From Pseudobdellovibrionaceae bacterium (lineage in GTDB: Bacteria > Bdellovibrionota > Bdellovibrionia > Bdellovibrionales > UBA1609), in NCBI GenBank assembly GCA_020635075.1, contig JACKAM010000001.1, forward strand, positions 558,001 through 622,000: DNA of 64,000 nucleotides. Direction: 5' to 3'. Each line of letters opens with the position of its first letter. The stretch's first letter is position 1. Made by a program: the position numbers and the translations under genes. Shown piece by piece: positions 34,220-43,181 of this stretch. The notes under the pieces were generated by a model. It did not search any database. It was given only the letters and a program-made list of their open reading frames with translations, and had not been told where the DNA came from.

Positions 34220-36121
34220 ATGTCGATGTTTTGGCAGAGGGTTGCCCTGTGTGCCGTTGTTCTTGTTTCTATTTCACTGGTCCACTTTGATGTCGAAGCA
34301 TTGGAGTGTGAATCAGCGAAACCCCTCAATCTTAAAATCAGTGTGGATCATCGGACGGTCTATTACGAAAGAGAAGTGGACATCTTCTTGTCGAACACAT
34401 CTATCGCTCTTTCTAATTGCATTTTGGCGTCGGCACCAAAACTGGATACCCACAAGCGGCACTTGTCCGAAGCCGATAAGGCCCTCATGCAGGTGGCTGA
34501 AAGGTATAACAAGGGATTGGGGTCTTCGGCCGATCAGCTGAACTATAAAAAGTTCTATTGGGCGATCAGACTTCGGGCCTCTTTGGCTCCAGCGATCATT
34601 GAAGGTCGTGTGAGAGAGGGAGCCCGGGAAGAAATCGACCGGACCATCAATAAAAAAATCACGGCGGCAAGAAAAAGTAAGATTGATGAAGTGACGGCTT
34701 TGATCGATCAGGGAATCGAAGAGCAGATGGCGGCGCAGTTTCCTAACCTCAACCAAATGCCTGCGGAAATCCAAGCTCAGATTCATGCCCAGTTCTCTGC
34801 GGTCCGAAATCAAATGGTTGATGATGCCATCGTTCAGGTGGACGCAGCTCTTGCGGATATTAAGGCCGAGGCTCAACAGGAAGCTTATAGAACCGCTGAC
34901 AAGAGGCTTGATCAGGTAAAGACCGAGTCCACCTACCAGGGAGTGGCTCTGGTGTTTATGGCTGACCTGAGTCCAATTATGAAGAATGCCGTGTTCTTCG
35001 CTCACGTGGGAAAAGACAAGCCCGACATTGGAGCTGAGCGCGACCACCAAGGGCTCACTGATGTTGAAGAGATGAGAGGTCTTCCCAGTCAGGTTCAGAG
35101 GGCGATGTCGACGGCGCCTACAGGTTTTTTGGAAGCCGGAGTTAAAAAACGCCTTGATGCTAAGACCACTTTGACTGTTACGGGAGTTCTGTTTCACGCT
35201 CGGGAACCCTGGACAACAGCAACACCTTACATCGAGAACATTCTTCTCATGTCAGACGAGCAGTTTGAGAAACACCAGGATTGGCACGAGATTGACTCCT
35301 TTGTGCAGACCTTTAGAGTTTACCGTGAATTGGGGAACCAAATTCTCCAGGGTATTGAGCTCTACGTTTCTGCCGGTACCTTTGATGGCGACAAGGCTGC
35401 AGCAGCCGGGACAGTTTTTCACTTTGATTCTCGTAATCGCCTATTCGTAGACGCTTACGTTGGGCAGAGGGACTTTCTGCGGAAAGGCTACAGTGCCTTC
35501 TACGCTCATGACACAAGTGTGAGTGTGATGAGATATGAGGTGCCCATGACTGTTTATGGAGGAGGCTCGATTCTTAAAGAGGCCCGTGAAAGAGATTACA
35601 ATGATTGCGTCATCCCGGCTGCCGGGACCAAGCTCACGCTTTACTCTGGGCGTATTGCTCAACTCATTGATGCTCAAATCGTCGCCAACACCGAGCTTGC
35701 ACGACGCCACTGTAAGGGCGAAAAGGATCGATGGGACTTCAGGGCTGGGCTCAGCCTTGACCTGCAGTGGGGCGGAAGCCCAGGGCCGGCGCCTAAGCGA
35801 ACCAGAGACATCCGGCTGAATGAAACCCTCATGTGTCACGGGAGTGGGGACTTCCCTGCCTTGACCTACATGCATCTGAATCGCGGCGAATTTCGCTCGC
35901 CCACTCCAGTGGTCGAAATGGACATGAGTTATTTTCCGGGCAAGATCGAGCGTCCTATTGGGCGGGTACTTGAAGACGGGGCGATCCGCCAATTTGAATT
36001 CCGCTACAACCCAGATCTGAAATACCTATTTGAAGTCGACATGAGCAACGGGGACGTCAAAAAGGTCACTGCCGTAACTCGCTTTAACACCACGGTTCTC
36101 AATTGTAGCGAACTGAAGTAG
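34220..36121 (+). CDS. Large secreted protein with a helical middle domain, function unknown
   Basis: The 633-residue product has a signal peptide ending near VEALE-CES and an AAGGAG site before the ATG. Residues about 120-240 are Ala/Glu/Gln/Lys-rich helix, probably coiled coil (EEQMAAQFPNLNQMPAEIQ). The C-terminal 350 residues are beta-rich with a few Cys. Four Cys elsewhere may be disulfides. The 275 bp before the gene contain no other gene. I do not recognise the family. Confidence 0.75.
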   Translation: MSMFWQRVALCAVVLVSISLVHFDVEALECESAKPLNLKISVDHRTVYYEREVDIFLSNTSIALSNCILASAPKLDTHKRHLSEADKALMQVAERYNKGLGSSADQLNYKKFYWAIRLRASLAPAIIEGRVREGAREEIDRTINKKITAARKSKIDEVTALIDQGIEEQMAAQFPNLNQMPAEIQAQIHAQFSAVRNQMVDDAIVQVDAALADIKAEAQQEAYRTADKRLDQVKTESTYQGVALVFMADLSPIMKNAVFFAHVGKDKPDIGAERDHQGLTDVEEMRGLPSQVQRAMSTAPTGFLEAGVKKRLDAKTTLTVTGVLFHAREPWTTATPYIENILLMSDEQFEKHQDWHEIDSFVQTFRVYRELGNQILQGIELYVSAGTFDGDKAAAAGTVFHFDSRNRLFVDAYVGQRDFLRKGYSAFYAHDTSVSVMRYEVPMTVYGGGSILKEARERDYNDCVIPAAGTKLTLYSGRIAQLIDAQIVANTELARRHCKGEKDRWDFRAGLSLDLQWGGSPGPAPKRTRDIRLNETLMCHGSGDFPALTYMHLNRGEFRSPTPVVEMDMSYFPGKIERPIGRVLEDGAIRQFEFRYNPDLKYLFEVDMSNGDVKKVTAVTRFNTTVLNCSELK

Positions 36122-36188
36122 TTTGGCCCCCGAGAGAGTGGCGCAGGGCAAAAATGGCAGGCTTGCTGAGTCCACTTGATTCTGTGAG

Positions 36189-36296
36189 AGAAAGGTGCCA
36201 GGTTCCAGAAATGCGTCTGGATGGGAAATGATAAGGGAATGAGTTGTCCCCTGTCTTTTCGCATCCAGACGCATTTCTGGAACCTGGCACCTTTCT
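36189..36296. repeat. GGTGCCAGGTTCC-type hairpin repeat with 35-bp perfect arms
   Basis: The arms 36189-36223 and 36262-36296 are exactly complementary (AGAAAGGTGCCAGGTTCCAG... and its complement) around a 38-nt loop with its own weak GGGA/TCCC pairing. It fills the space between a stop at 36121 and the peptidase ATG at 36309. Confidence 0.9.
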
Positions 36297-36308
36297 ACGG
36301 GGGATACC

Positions 36309-38342
36309 ATGAAGAGTCTGAGTTATTCAGGATGGACAGGGCTGCTGTCACTTTTGATTTTTTTGTTTGGTTTAACTGCTCAGGCCACAATCCAACAGAG
36401 GCTTGAGGTGGGGCTTGATCCAGGGGCGGGCCGGTTAGCCGCCAGTGTGGAGCTGATTCCCAACGATGAGTCAGGATCAATTGAATTCTGGTTGAACAGC
36501 GGCCTGCAAGTCAGTGCGAGTGATCCTCTAACTCGCATAAAGGCCCTGGGCCGTCGCGGCCATGCGACCCAATATTTGGCCACCTTTCCCTCACAAGGAT
36601 CGCTCAAGTTCTCTTATCAGGGATCTCTTTCCGCCGACGAGGTGAATCCTCTTTCTGCGGTCGGGGTGGCCTTGATGGGTCAACACCATTGGTATCCTCA
36701 GGTCGAAAATGAGTCTTATGTGTTTGAACTCACCACCAGATCACCTAAGTCCTGGTTGGTGTTGAGTCATGATGAATTATTGGCAGAGCAGGAAGTGGGG
36801 GATGAGATTATTACCACTTGGCGTTCCACGTCGCCTCAGGAAGACATTTATTTGATGGCCAATCAGTGGCACCGTTTTTCGCGCGAGCAGGACGGGATTG
36901 TTCACCGGGTCTATTTGCTACAGCTCGATCAGCAGCTAGCAGATCGCTATTTGGACTCCACCTCCCAGTTTATTCCCATGTACAGCCAATTGATTGGTGC
37001 ATATCCTTACAAACAAATGGCCACAGTCGAGAATTATTGGGAGACGGGCTATGGGATGCCCTCATTTACACTATTGGGGCCAACTGTTATTCGTTTTCCG
37101 TTTATCTTTTACTCCAGCTTTCCCCATGAGATCCTCCACAATTGGTGGGGCAATGGGGTGTACGTTGATTTGAGCATGGGCAATTGGTGTGAGGGTTTGA
37201 CCTCCTACATGGCTGATCACTTTCTCCAGGAACAGCGCGGAGGGGGGAGTTCCTATCGGCGCACGGCCTTATTGAATTTTTCTGTATTTGCCAGCAGTGG
37301 CTCGGATTTTCCCTTAAAGGATTTTGTCAGCCGTCACGACAAGAGTTCTTCGGCAGTGGGTTACAGCAAAGGGCTGATGTTTTTCCATATGCTCAAGAAC
37401 TTGGTCGGTCCTGCCGGATTTGAAAAAGGCTTACAGGAGTTCTACCGTCGCCATCTCTATGAGCCAGCATCATTCGTTGATATCAGGAAAGCCATGGAGA
37501 CGCAGACATCTGAGAGATTAGACGGTTTTTTTGATCAGTGGCTCACGCGCAAAGGGGCTCCCCAACTGGAGCTGGACCAGGCTGCGCAAAAGCAATTGGC
37601 AGACGGAAGATTTGAGGTGAAATTCGTTCTCAAACAGATTCAGTCAGGTTCTTTTTATCAACTGAAGATCCCCGTCGTCTATGAGCTTGAAGGCCCTGGC
37701 CGGATGGAAATGAGAGAGGTTTTCATGTCCTCTCCGTCCCACCAAGTGACCGAGATCTTCCCCCAGAAGGTAACAGGACTGCGGGTCGACAGTGAGTTTG
37801 ACGTGTTTCGCTACCTCTACGCCCAAGAGATTCCGGAGTCCGTATCGAAGCTCTTTGGGCAAAACCAAACGACCTGGTTGGTTTTGCCGAGCCAAGGGGC
37901 TTTGGGCCGCGCCAGCTATCTTGAATGGGCAGATCTCATGAAAGAAAACTTTGAGGGAGCGGTTGAGGTGAAGTGGGACAATGAAATCTCCCAGATTCCC
38001 AGGGGAGCTTCTTACTTTGTTCTAGGTAAGGAGAATGGATTCCTTACGGACATCAACTCGCTGGGACGGGATTTGGGTTTTCGAGTGAATGGCTCAATGG
38101 CAACCATCGAGGGTTCTGATTATCTCTTGTCGAACCAGACCGTTTTTACTGTTCTACCCAGCAGTCGTGATCCAGAAAGTTCGGTGGCCTGGCTATCGGC
38201 CCCTGATGTGGCGACCTTACTGAGGTCAGCAGCCAAGATTCCTCACTACGGCAAGTACGGTTATTTGGTTTTTCAGGGTGAGCAGAATCAACTCAAAGGC
38301 GAATGGCCGGTGAGCCGCTCGCCCTTGAATCATGAGTTCTAG
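36309..38342 (+). CDS. Exported M1-family-like zinc metallopeptidase
   Basis: The 677-residue product has a signal peptide (LLSLLIFLFGLTAQA). The gluzincin site is HEILHNWWG followed by NWCEGLTSY, with the Glu about 18 residues after the second His as in M1 aminopeptidases. An M1-type N-terminal beta domain precedes it (EVGLDPGAGRLAASVEL). The GAMEN exopeptidase motif is not clear; a TVENYWETGYGMPS segment occupies that position, so substrate preference may differ. Its stop overlaps the convergent neighbour's stop by 3 nt (CTAG). The start lies 12 nt after a long hairpin. Confidence 0.88.
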   Translation: MKSLSYSGWTGLLSLLIFLFGLTAQATIQQRLEVGLDPGAGRLAASVELIPNDESGSIEFWLNSGLQVSASDPLTRIKALGRRGHATQYLATFPSQGSLKFSYQGSLSADEVNPLSAVGVALMGQHHWYPQVENESYVFELTTRSPKSWLVLSHDELLAEQEVGDEIITTWRSTSPQEDIYLMANQWHRFSREQDGIVHRVYLLQLDQQLADRYLDSTSQFIPMYSQLIGAYPYKQMATVENYWETGYGMPSFTLLGPTVIRFPFIFYSSFPHEILHNWWGNGVYVDLSMGNWCEGLTSYMADHFLQEQRGGGSSYRRTALLNFSVFASSGSDFPLKDFVSRHDKSSSAVGYSKGLMFFHMLKNLVGPAGFEKGLQEFYRRHLYEPASFVDIRKAMETQTSERLDGFFDQWLTRKGAPQLELDQAAQKQLADGRFEVKFVLKQIQSGSFYQLKIPVVYELEGPGRMEMREVFMSSPSHQVTEIFPQKVTGLRVDSEFDVFRYLYAQEIPESVSKLFGQNQTTWLVLPSQGALGRASYLEWADLMKENFEGAVEVKWDNEISQIPRGASYFVLGKENGFLTDINSLGRDLGFRVNGSMATIEGSDYLLSNQTVFTVLPSSRDPESSVAWLSAPDVATLLRSAAKIPHYGKYGYLVFQGEQNQLKGEWPVSRSPLNHEF

Positions 38343-39580
38343 GGTAGCAGTATCAGTCGCGAGGGATTCGAAAAATTTCCGACGGCTCGGCGTCCGGTCC
38401 CATCCAGGGGAATAATGCGAATCGAATAGGTCCCCCAACCTGGCAGTTGATTGTAGGGCACAAGGCGGATCCGGCCTTGAGTTCCGCGAACTGCTGTGCC
38501 GCCGAGGGCATTGCGATCGGGTTGGTCACCGTTGGGATTACTAAAATCCTGATTGGGTCGGGAAACCTCCACATAGGCTCCTCCCGCACCAGTGATTCCA
38601 CCGACATCAAAGGAGATATCAACTGGAATGGTGGGATTGTTCAGACGCAGATCGGTTGCGCCATTTAACAAGGGGGGTGAGGCCGTACCGCCGCCACCAC
38701 CGCCGCCTCCGGCAGGGGGCTTGTACCAACAAAGAGGCCTGAGCCCGACGGTGTCGCCTTTCTTTCGGGTGCAGCTGCCCACTTCAGGATCGCGATCGCT
38801 CACGTCCACGTTGTGGTCCTCTTGACAGAGAGCCCCTTGAAGATAAGTGTCCAGTCGACACTGATAGGCAGGGTGTGTTTCCTGAGTGCTTGGAACTGTC
38901 CGAGCATCCGGTGTGTCCAGGCGAGGGACCGTACCGCCACTGAGTTGCTGGAACATGCGGGCGCTGGCAAGGCCGCCCATCACCGAGCGTACGCAGATGT
39001 CGATGTCAATGGCATCGCTGAAGCTTTGCGAACAGTATTGGCGAGCCAAGGGGTCTTCATTAATGATTTGATTATTGGAGTTGGCAAAGACCCTGCGCAA
39101 ACATTTTAGAGTTGCAAAGTAATCGGACTGTCCTTCGACAGAGGCCCATCTGGAATCTGATTGGGAGTATTTTGGTGAACCTCCCAGATGGTGACCCAAT
39201 TCGTGGCAGGCAACCAAGTAGATACCTTCGATGGTCATGGCCGGGTGACGGGCTAACCCGCCATACAGGTCAACAAACCAGGTGCGGCCCTGTTGGTAGG
39301 CGACGGCATTGACGTCGGGGTTGCTCCAAAGCTTGTTAATCACCAACTGCCGACCTCGCGCAGAAACAATTGGGCCATAAACCTGGGCTACGTGATCAAG
39401 AGCATTGTTGAAATCCTGTTCCGTAACCGGTCCGAGGAGTTTGGCGCCGACGAAGATTTTCTTGTCGTTTTTGGGAAGGAAGGACTTTTCCCCAAAGTTT
39501 TGTCCCCATGAGGCGGAGTGTACTGCCAGAGCCAGACCAAAGAAGAGTAAAGCCTTTAACCAGACGTGGACTTTCATCAT
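38339..39580 (-). CDS. Secreted HELGHH-type zinc metalloprotease-like protein
   Basis: The 413-residue product has a signal peptide (WLKALLFFGLALAVHSASWG) and a GGGGGTCC ribosome site before ATGATG. The zinc motif is H126-ELGHH, with a likely third ligand in VEGQSDYFA about 20 residues on. The C-terminal part, after a poly-Gly linker (PPAGGGGGGGGT), is a beta domain (DLRLNNPTIPVDISFDVGG) that may bind substrate. Cys pairs suggest disulfides. Proteolytic activity is inferred from the motif. Confidence 0.85.
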   Translation of the reverse strand: MMKVHVWLKALLFFGLALAVHSASWGQNFGEKSFLPKNDKKIFVGAKLLGPVTEQDFNNALDHVAQVYGPIVSARGRQLVINKLWSNPDVNAVAYQQGRTWFVDLYGGLARHPAMTIEGIYLVACHELGHHLGGSPKYSQSDSRWASVEGQSDYFATLKCLRRVFANSNNQIINEDPLARQYCSQSFSDAIDIDICVRSVMGGLASARMFQQLSGGTVPRLDTPDARTVPSTQETHPAYQCRLDTYLQGALCQEDHNVDVSDRDPEVGSCTRKKGDTVGLRPLCWYKPPAGGGGGGGGTASPPLLNGATDLRLNNPTIPVDISFDVGGITGAGGAYVEVSRPNQDFSNPNGDQPDRNALGGTAVRGTQGRIRLVPYNQLPGWGTYSIRIIPLDGTGRRAVGNFSNPSRLILLP

Positions 39581-39949
39581 AGGACCCCCATTACCAACTG
39601 TGCTTCGGTCGGTGCTGGGAGCGACATGAACAAAACTGGATGATCTTCCAGTCCAGCTCTGAAGATGGCAGCTAGAGCGGCGCTCTGGGCTGGACCTGAA
39701 CTATGGGAGGTGTCAGGCTTTCATGCAAAAAAAACTGATATCGACGAGTCGTTCCTAATACATCGTCCTACCGAAACGTCCTGACGCAACCGCCTTCGAC
39801 GGGCCCCCTAGAACAGGTAGATCGTTCAAGGTAGGACGTATTACCGCGCTCTTTCCGCGGCGGGAATTATGGGGTGGGCCCAGAGTGTTGTCTCGGTCAC
39901 AAGGCTATGTATAAAATGGCAGTGATGAGTTTATTACTTGGGAGTTCAA
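39581..39949. other. 369-bp gene-free region with possible structured RNA
   Basis: No convincing coding frame is present. An interrupted inverted repeat pairs TAATAC...GTCCTACC (39756-39772, 3-nt bulge) with GGTAGGACGTATTA (39830-39843). Smaller GC-rich hairpins lie inside (GCC-TTCGAC-GGGC) and just after (CCGCG/CGCGG at 39844-39860). The strand is unknown, and no clear promoter or T-run is visible. It could be a small RNA or a 5' leader of the ACBP gene. Confidence 0.35.
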
Positions 39950-40204
39950 ATGAATTTTGAAGAAGCCGCCCAAAGAGTCACTACTCTTTCGGCAAGACCC
40001 GATAATTCCACACTACTGAAACTCTATTCTCTTTTTAAGCAAGGCAGCCAGGGCGATGTTCAGGGTTCACGGCCAGGAATGCTCAATGTGGCGGGGCGAG
40101 CTAAGTACGATGCCTGGAAGGGCCTTCAGGGGATGTCCCAGGACGACGCCAAAGATAAGTACGTGCAATTGGTTCAGCAGCTCGTGGACAAAGACGGCAA
40201 CTGA
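39950..40204 (+). CDS. Acyl-CoA-binding protein (ACBP)
   Basis: The start at 39950 follows TTGGGAG and yields 84 residues. The four-helix ACBP signature is complete: LLKLYSLFKQGSQGDV, SRPGMLN, GRAKYDAWKGLQGMS and AKDKYVQLVQQLV. The Lys, Tyr and Trp that bind the CoA head group are in place. It carries long-chain acyl-CoA in the cytoplasm. ACBP is common in eukaryotes and patchy in bacteria, including predatory and myxobacterial groups. Confidence 0.93.
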   Translation: MNFEEAAQRVTTLSARPDNSTLLKLYSLFKQGSQGDVQGSRPGMLNVAGRAKYDAWKGLQGMSQDDAKDKYVQLVQQLVDKDGN

Positions 40205-40234
40205 GACAACTGCGGTCGGACATCGAGACCGAGT

Positions 40235-40906
40235 TTAGTTCAGTTTACGCCAAATGCCGGCATAAGCCTGGGGTTTGTTTTGCCCCTCACTGGTCAATCC
40301 GGTGATGAATCGGACTTCAGCGTGAATATCCCCCTCACCTGGGTATTCTGTTTGGTAAACCCAATGGGGGCGGCAAGGGTGGCAAACCAAACTTTGGCTT
40401 CCCTCCAATACAGAAGTAATAGCTTCAAAAATCAGCTTTTCGGCATCCAGGTCTTTTCGCTGAATCAGGTCGGGCCACGGGCGGCAGTACAACTCTTCAA
40501 TACTGTAGCGGCAAAAAGAAAAAAACTGGAAGGATCTAAAGATTTGTTGGTGCTCGCAGTTGTAGACATCCACCACGTCTTGATCTGAAATCAGAGACAG
40601 GACCTCTTTTGTAGGAGTCAAACCCATACTGTTCAAGGCCATCTTGGTGAGCTCACCTGTATTCTTGAGGCTGATGCCGGCATCTAGGGCTTCTTGGCAG
40701 ATGGCCACGTAACTGGCTAGATCGTTGCGAACCAGCCTCCTTTGTCCTTCACTCAGGGCCGAAAAATAGGGAAGATCTGCGGCGGACCAAGGGAACATCT
40801 GCACTCCCAGTTGAGAATAACATAGTTGTGCCAGCATTTGGCAGAGCTGACCCATACTCATTTGTGCCGTCTGGGAGGGGCTTCCGTTGGGTGGGACGTT
40901 GTTCAT
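40235..40906 (-). CDS. Conserved-looking cytoplasmic protein, function unknown
   Basis: The 223-residue product has no signal peptide. An N-terminal helical region is followed by LNSMGLTPTKEVLSLISDQDVVDVYNCEHQQIFRS (quoted in part) and RYSIEELYCRPWPDLIQR, which have a PAS-like sensor feel. The C-terminus has CHPCRPHWVYQTEYPG. Cys-rich segments might bind a metal. I cannot name the family. The convergent gene ends 31 nt away. Confidence 0.65.
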   Translation of the reverse strand: MNNVPPNGSPSQTAQMSMGQLCQMLAQLCYSQLGVQMFPWSAADLPYFSALSEGQRRLVRNDLASYVAICQEALDAGISLKNTGELTKMALNSMGLTPTKEVLSLISDQDVVDVYNCEHQQIFRSFQFFSFCRYSIEELYCRPWPDLIQRKDLDAEKLIFEAITSVLEGSQSLVCHPCRPHWVYQTEYPGEGDIHAEVRFITGLTSEGQNKPQAYAGIWRKLN

Positions 40907-41214
40907 GGCGGAGAGTTTTAAACTCCTTATATTTAATAGGCAAGCTGGAAATTCAGCCCGGACTCAAGGCATTGTTGCCGTGTCCAGATGAAAAGACAAG
41001 GCCGGCCTCAAGTTCCCTGGTTTTGATTGGCCGCGGAATAAAGGTTGTCGAACTAATGGGCAAATGCAAGGGGAGGACTCATGACCCTGACTCCATCCTG
41101 TCTTAAAATGGGACTGAGTGTGACGATTTTTGGCCCTGATCGTGCAGAATAGACCCGTGCACGGTTGGTTTCGGCTTCCAGGATAATTGAAACAATTTAA
41201 TCAAAGGATACTTA
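40907..41214. other. 308-bp region without a supported gene
   Basis: This lies between two divergently transcribed genes. I see only an AT-rich AGTTTTAAACT palindrome near 40917-40930, which may belong to the promoter of the minus-strand gene. No convincing RNA or repeat is visible. Confidence 0.4.
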
Positions 41215-41769
41215 ATGTCACGAACGGTGAGATGGTGTCTGGGTATCAGCCTATTGGTGATGGGGCCTTTGGCTTGGGGAGAGCAGTGCATCCAGAGAGC
41301 CAATGATCTAGAAAAAATTAGCAGTGAGGCACTGAGCCTGTTTGGTCCGGGCTGGAGGTCCTATTTGCCAATGCCCCACGATCCGCAAGTGCACTACAAA
41401 AGTGCGACATCTCCTCGTCCTAAGTATCCTGAGTTTTTCGTCCAGCGGAATGCCCTAGGATTACTTGAGGTCAAGGTGGGCGGAGAAACCTATCAGGGGC
41501 AAATCTGCGCGACAGAAAAAGGCCTAAGGTTGGATGTTCTAATTCTCGGTGGTCTGATGAAGGGGGACTCAGTTGAACTAAGACCCTCTAAGAGTCCCGG
41601 GGAGATCATCATTGCCTACCAGGAAAAGCCCATGTTTCAGGCCGGCGATGATAATGGTTGGTCCACAAAACCCGTGACCAAGGAGTGGCTATATGCCATT
41701 GAGGACTTCGATCAAGGCATGATCGCCTCAACCAAGAGTGGGTTCAGAGGTCCTCGTGCTTCCCAGTAA
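41215..41769 (+). CDS. Secreted protein, function unknown
   Basis: The 184-residue product has a signal peptide (CLGISLLVMGPLAWGEQC). The mature protein contains two Cys and a beta-rich core (LLEVKVGGETYQGQICATEKG). The following secreted-protein gene starts before this one ends, so the two form a tightly coupled pair. No family is recognised. Confidence 0.7.
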   Translation: MSRTVRWCLGISLLVMGPLAWGEQCIQRANDLEKISSEALSLFGPGWRSYLPMPHDPQVHYKSATSPRPKYPEFFVQRNALGLLEVKVGGETYQGQICATEKGLRLDVLILGGLMKGDSVELRPSKSPGEIIIAYQEKPMFQAGDDNGWSTKPVTKEWLYAIEDFDQGMIASTKSGFRGPRASQ

Positions 41770-42316
41770 GAGGTCTGCTGCCTTATTCATATTAGCAACT
41801 CTCTTGGGCCTCTCTGGCGGAGTACACGCTGATGGGAAGAGAGGGACTCCAGTGATAGAAAAGGCGTGGCGGATCAATTCTGACCCTCAGGCTATGGCCC
41901 TAGCTCAGCTAGAGAACAACTATCAGGTGGCGGAGAATTATATTCTGCCGCGCAGTGAGGATAAGGGATTCGAGAAAGTCCGGATTTTGAAGTTGGAGTC
42001 GAAAGACGCCAGGAAAATAAAGCGAGATTTGGCCAACTCGGGGCAGACAAAGAATCTCGAACAACTTGTCAAAAGCAAGATCGCAAGAGGAGAAATGGGA
42101 ATCGAGCTGGCACAGGGACGTGTGAACTACCAGGGCCGTCAGATTCTCGTCTATCGCTATCAGATTCAGGGTCACCCCTTGCCCCTAATTGTCTCAGCCT
42201 TTGGCTACCGAGTTGGGGAAGAGGTTGTTGTAGCCACCTACATGACTCAGCCCACTTTTTTTGGACGGTATCGGCAGAGGGTGGATGAGTTCATTCGTGA
42301 TCAAGGCCAGCATTAG
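41738..42316 (+). CDS. Secreted protein, function unknown
   Basis: It opens with GTG at 41738, or with GTG at 41756, which has the better AGAGG ribosome site. The signal peptide ends GGVHA-DG. The mature part of about 160 residues includes a charged helix and a beta-rich end (RQILVYRYQIQGHPLPLIVSAFG). The 32-nt (or 14-nt) overlap with the upstream gene implies translational coupling. No family is recognised. Confidence 0.68.
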   Translation: MGSEVLVLPSKRSAALFILATLLGLSGGVHADGKRGTPVIEKAWRINSDPQAMALAQLENNYQVAENYILPRSEDKGFEKVRILKLESKDARKIKRDLANSGQTKNLEQLVKSKIARGEMGIELAQGRVNYQGRQILVYRYQIQGHPLPLIVSAFGYRVGEEVVVATYMTQPTFFGRYRQRVDEFIRDQGQH

Positions 42317-42445
42317 TCGGATTCTCGAAGAAAGTGAATCCGTCAGAACCCCTCTTATCCAGAGAGACAGGTGCGGAGCGGCAAAGGGGACGAGGGCGTC
42401 AGCCTTTCATTGCGGCAAGGGCCCTCAATTGATATCGTTTTTGCG

Positions 42446-43159
42446 ATGAAAGTATGTCTATTTTCTTACCCCAGAACGGGGACTTCAGTTGTCTTTCGAT
42501 TAATGTCTCGATACTTGAATGCCAAACACGGCTCAGGATTGGGCGTGGGAGAGATTTTTGACTGTGGTGACCATCTTCTTGTCGATACGGGTACGGGATT
42601 AAAGCTTGAGGATGGAAATGCGACAGAACACTATCGTCAGGAGATCTCCCGCCGAATAGAGCTTCTCAAAAAGTACGATAGACAGAACTATTCGATTAAG
42701 GTACTTGCGAATCAAGCCAACCACGGTGTGATTGAATTCCTTGCAGAACACTACCAGATCGTGTGTTTGGAACGGAGGGATCAGTTTGAGGCCGTGCTTT
42801 CCTGGATTTTAGCTCGACAAACTGGTTTTTGGAGTATTGAGCGTGGAGGTGTCCGCCCCAAAATAAGTAAGATCGTAGCTGAGCGCGAGATTTATGAGGA
42901 GATCAGAAATAGCATTGTGAACTACTTGGAAATGAAACCAAAGTTTCCTTCGATTTCGAAGACTCTGATTTACGAGGATTTTGTCCTGCTCCAGAACAAG
43001 ACCGATGTCCTAAAAGAATTGGGTTGGACAGATGTGGCAGCCGTCCTGGGAGAGAACTTTGATGAAGTGATTCTTCGTTCTTTTGAGGAAGGCGAGAAGC
43101 AGGGTTTTGTTGAGAATCTGAATGAAGTTCGTGGCTGGTATGAGAATGACTTTTGTTAA
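42446..43159 (+). CDS. Sulfotransferase-family protein (first gene of a PAPS cassette)
   Basis: The start at 42446 (MKVCLFSYPRTGTS) is chosen because the P-loop must lie at the N-terminus. The 237-residue product has the 5'-phosphosulfate-binding loop P9-R-T-G-T-S and the 3'-phosphate segment VCLERRDQFEAVLSW. These are the two PAPS-binding signatures of sulfotransferases. Genes for making PAPS follow after 22 nt. The acceptor cannot be read from sequence. The protein is short for the family and has no membrane segment, so it is probably cytoplasmic. Confidence 0.82.
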   Translation: MKVCLFSYPRTGTSVVFRLMSRYLNAKHGSGLGVGEIFDCGDHLLVDTGTGLKLEDGNATEHYRQEISRRIELLKKYDRQNYSIKVLANQANHGVIEFLAEHYQIVCLERRDQFEAVLSWILARQTGFWSIERGGVRPKISKIVAEREIYEEIRNSIVNYLEMKPKFPSISKTLIYEDFVLLQNKTDVLKELGWTDVAAVLGENFDEVILRSFEEGEKQGFVENLNEVRGWYENDFC

Positions 43160-43181
43160 GAGAGTGGACCGGGTTGTTTAA

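Noticed and set aside
34313..35197. Minus-strand open frame of 294 codons
   Set aside because: It is antisense to the secreted-protein gene at 34220, with a composition (many His, Arg, Ser) typical of shadow frames.
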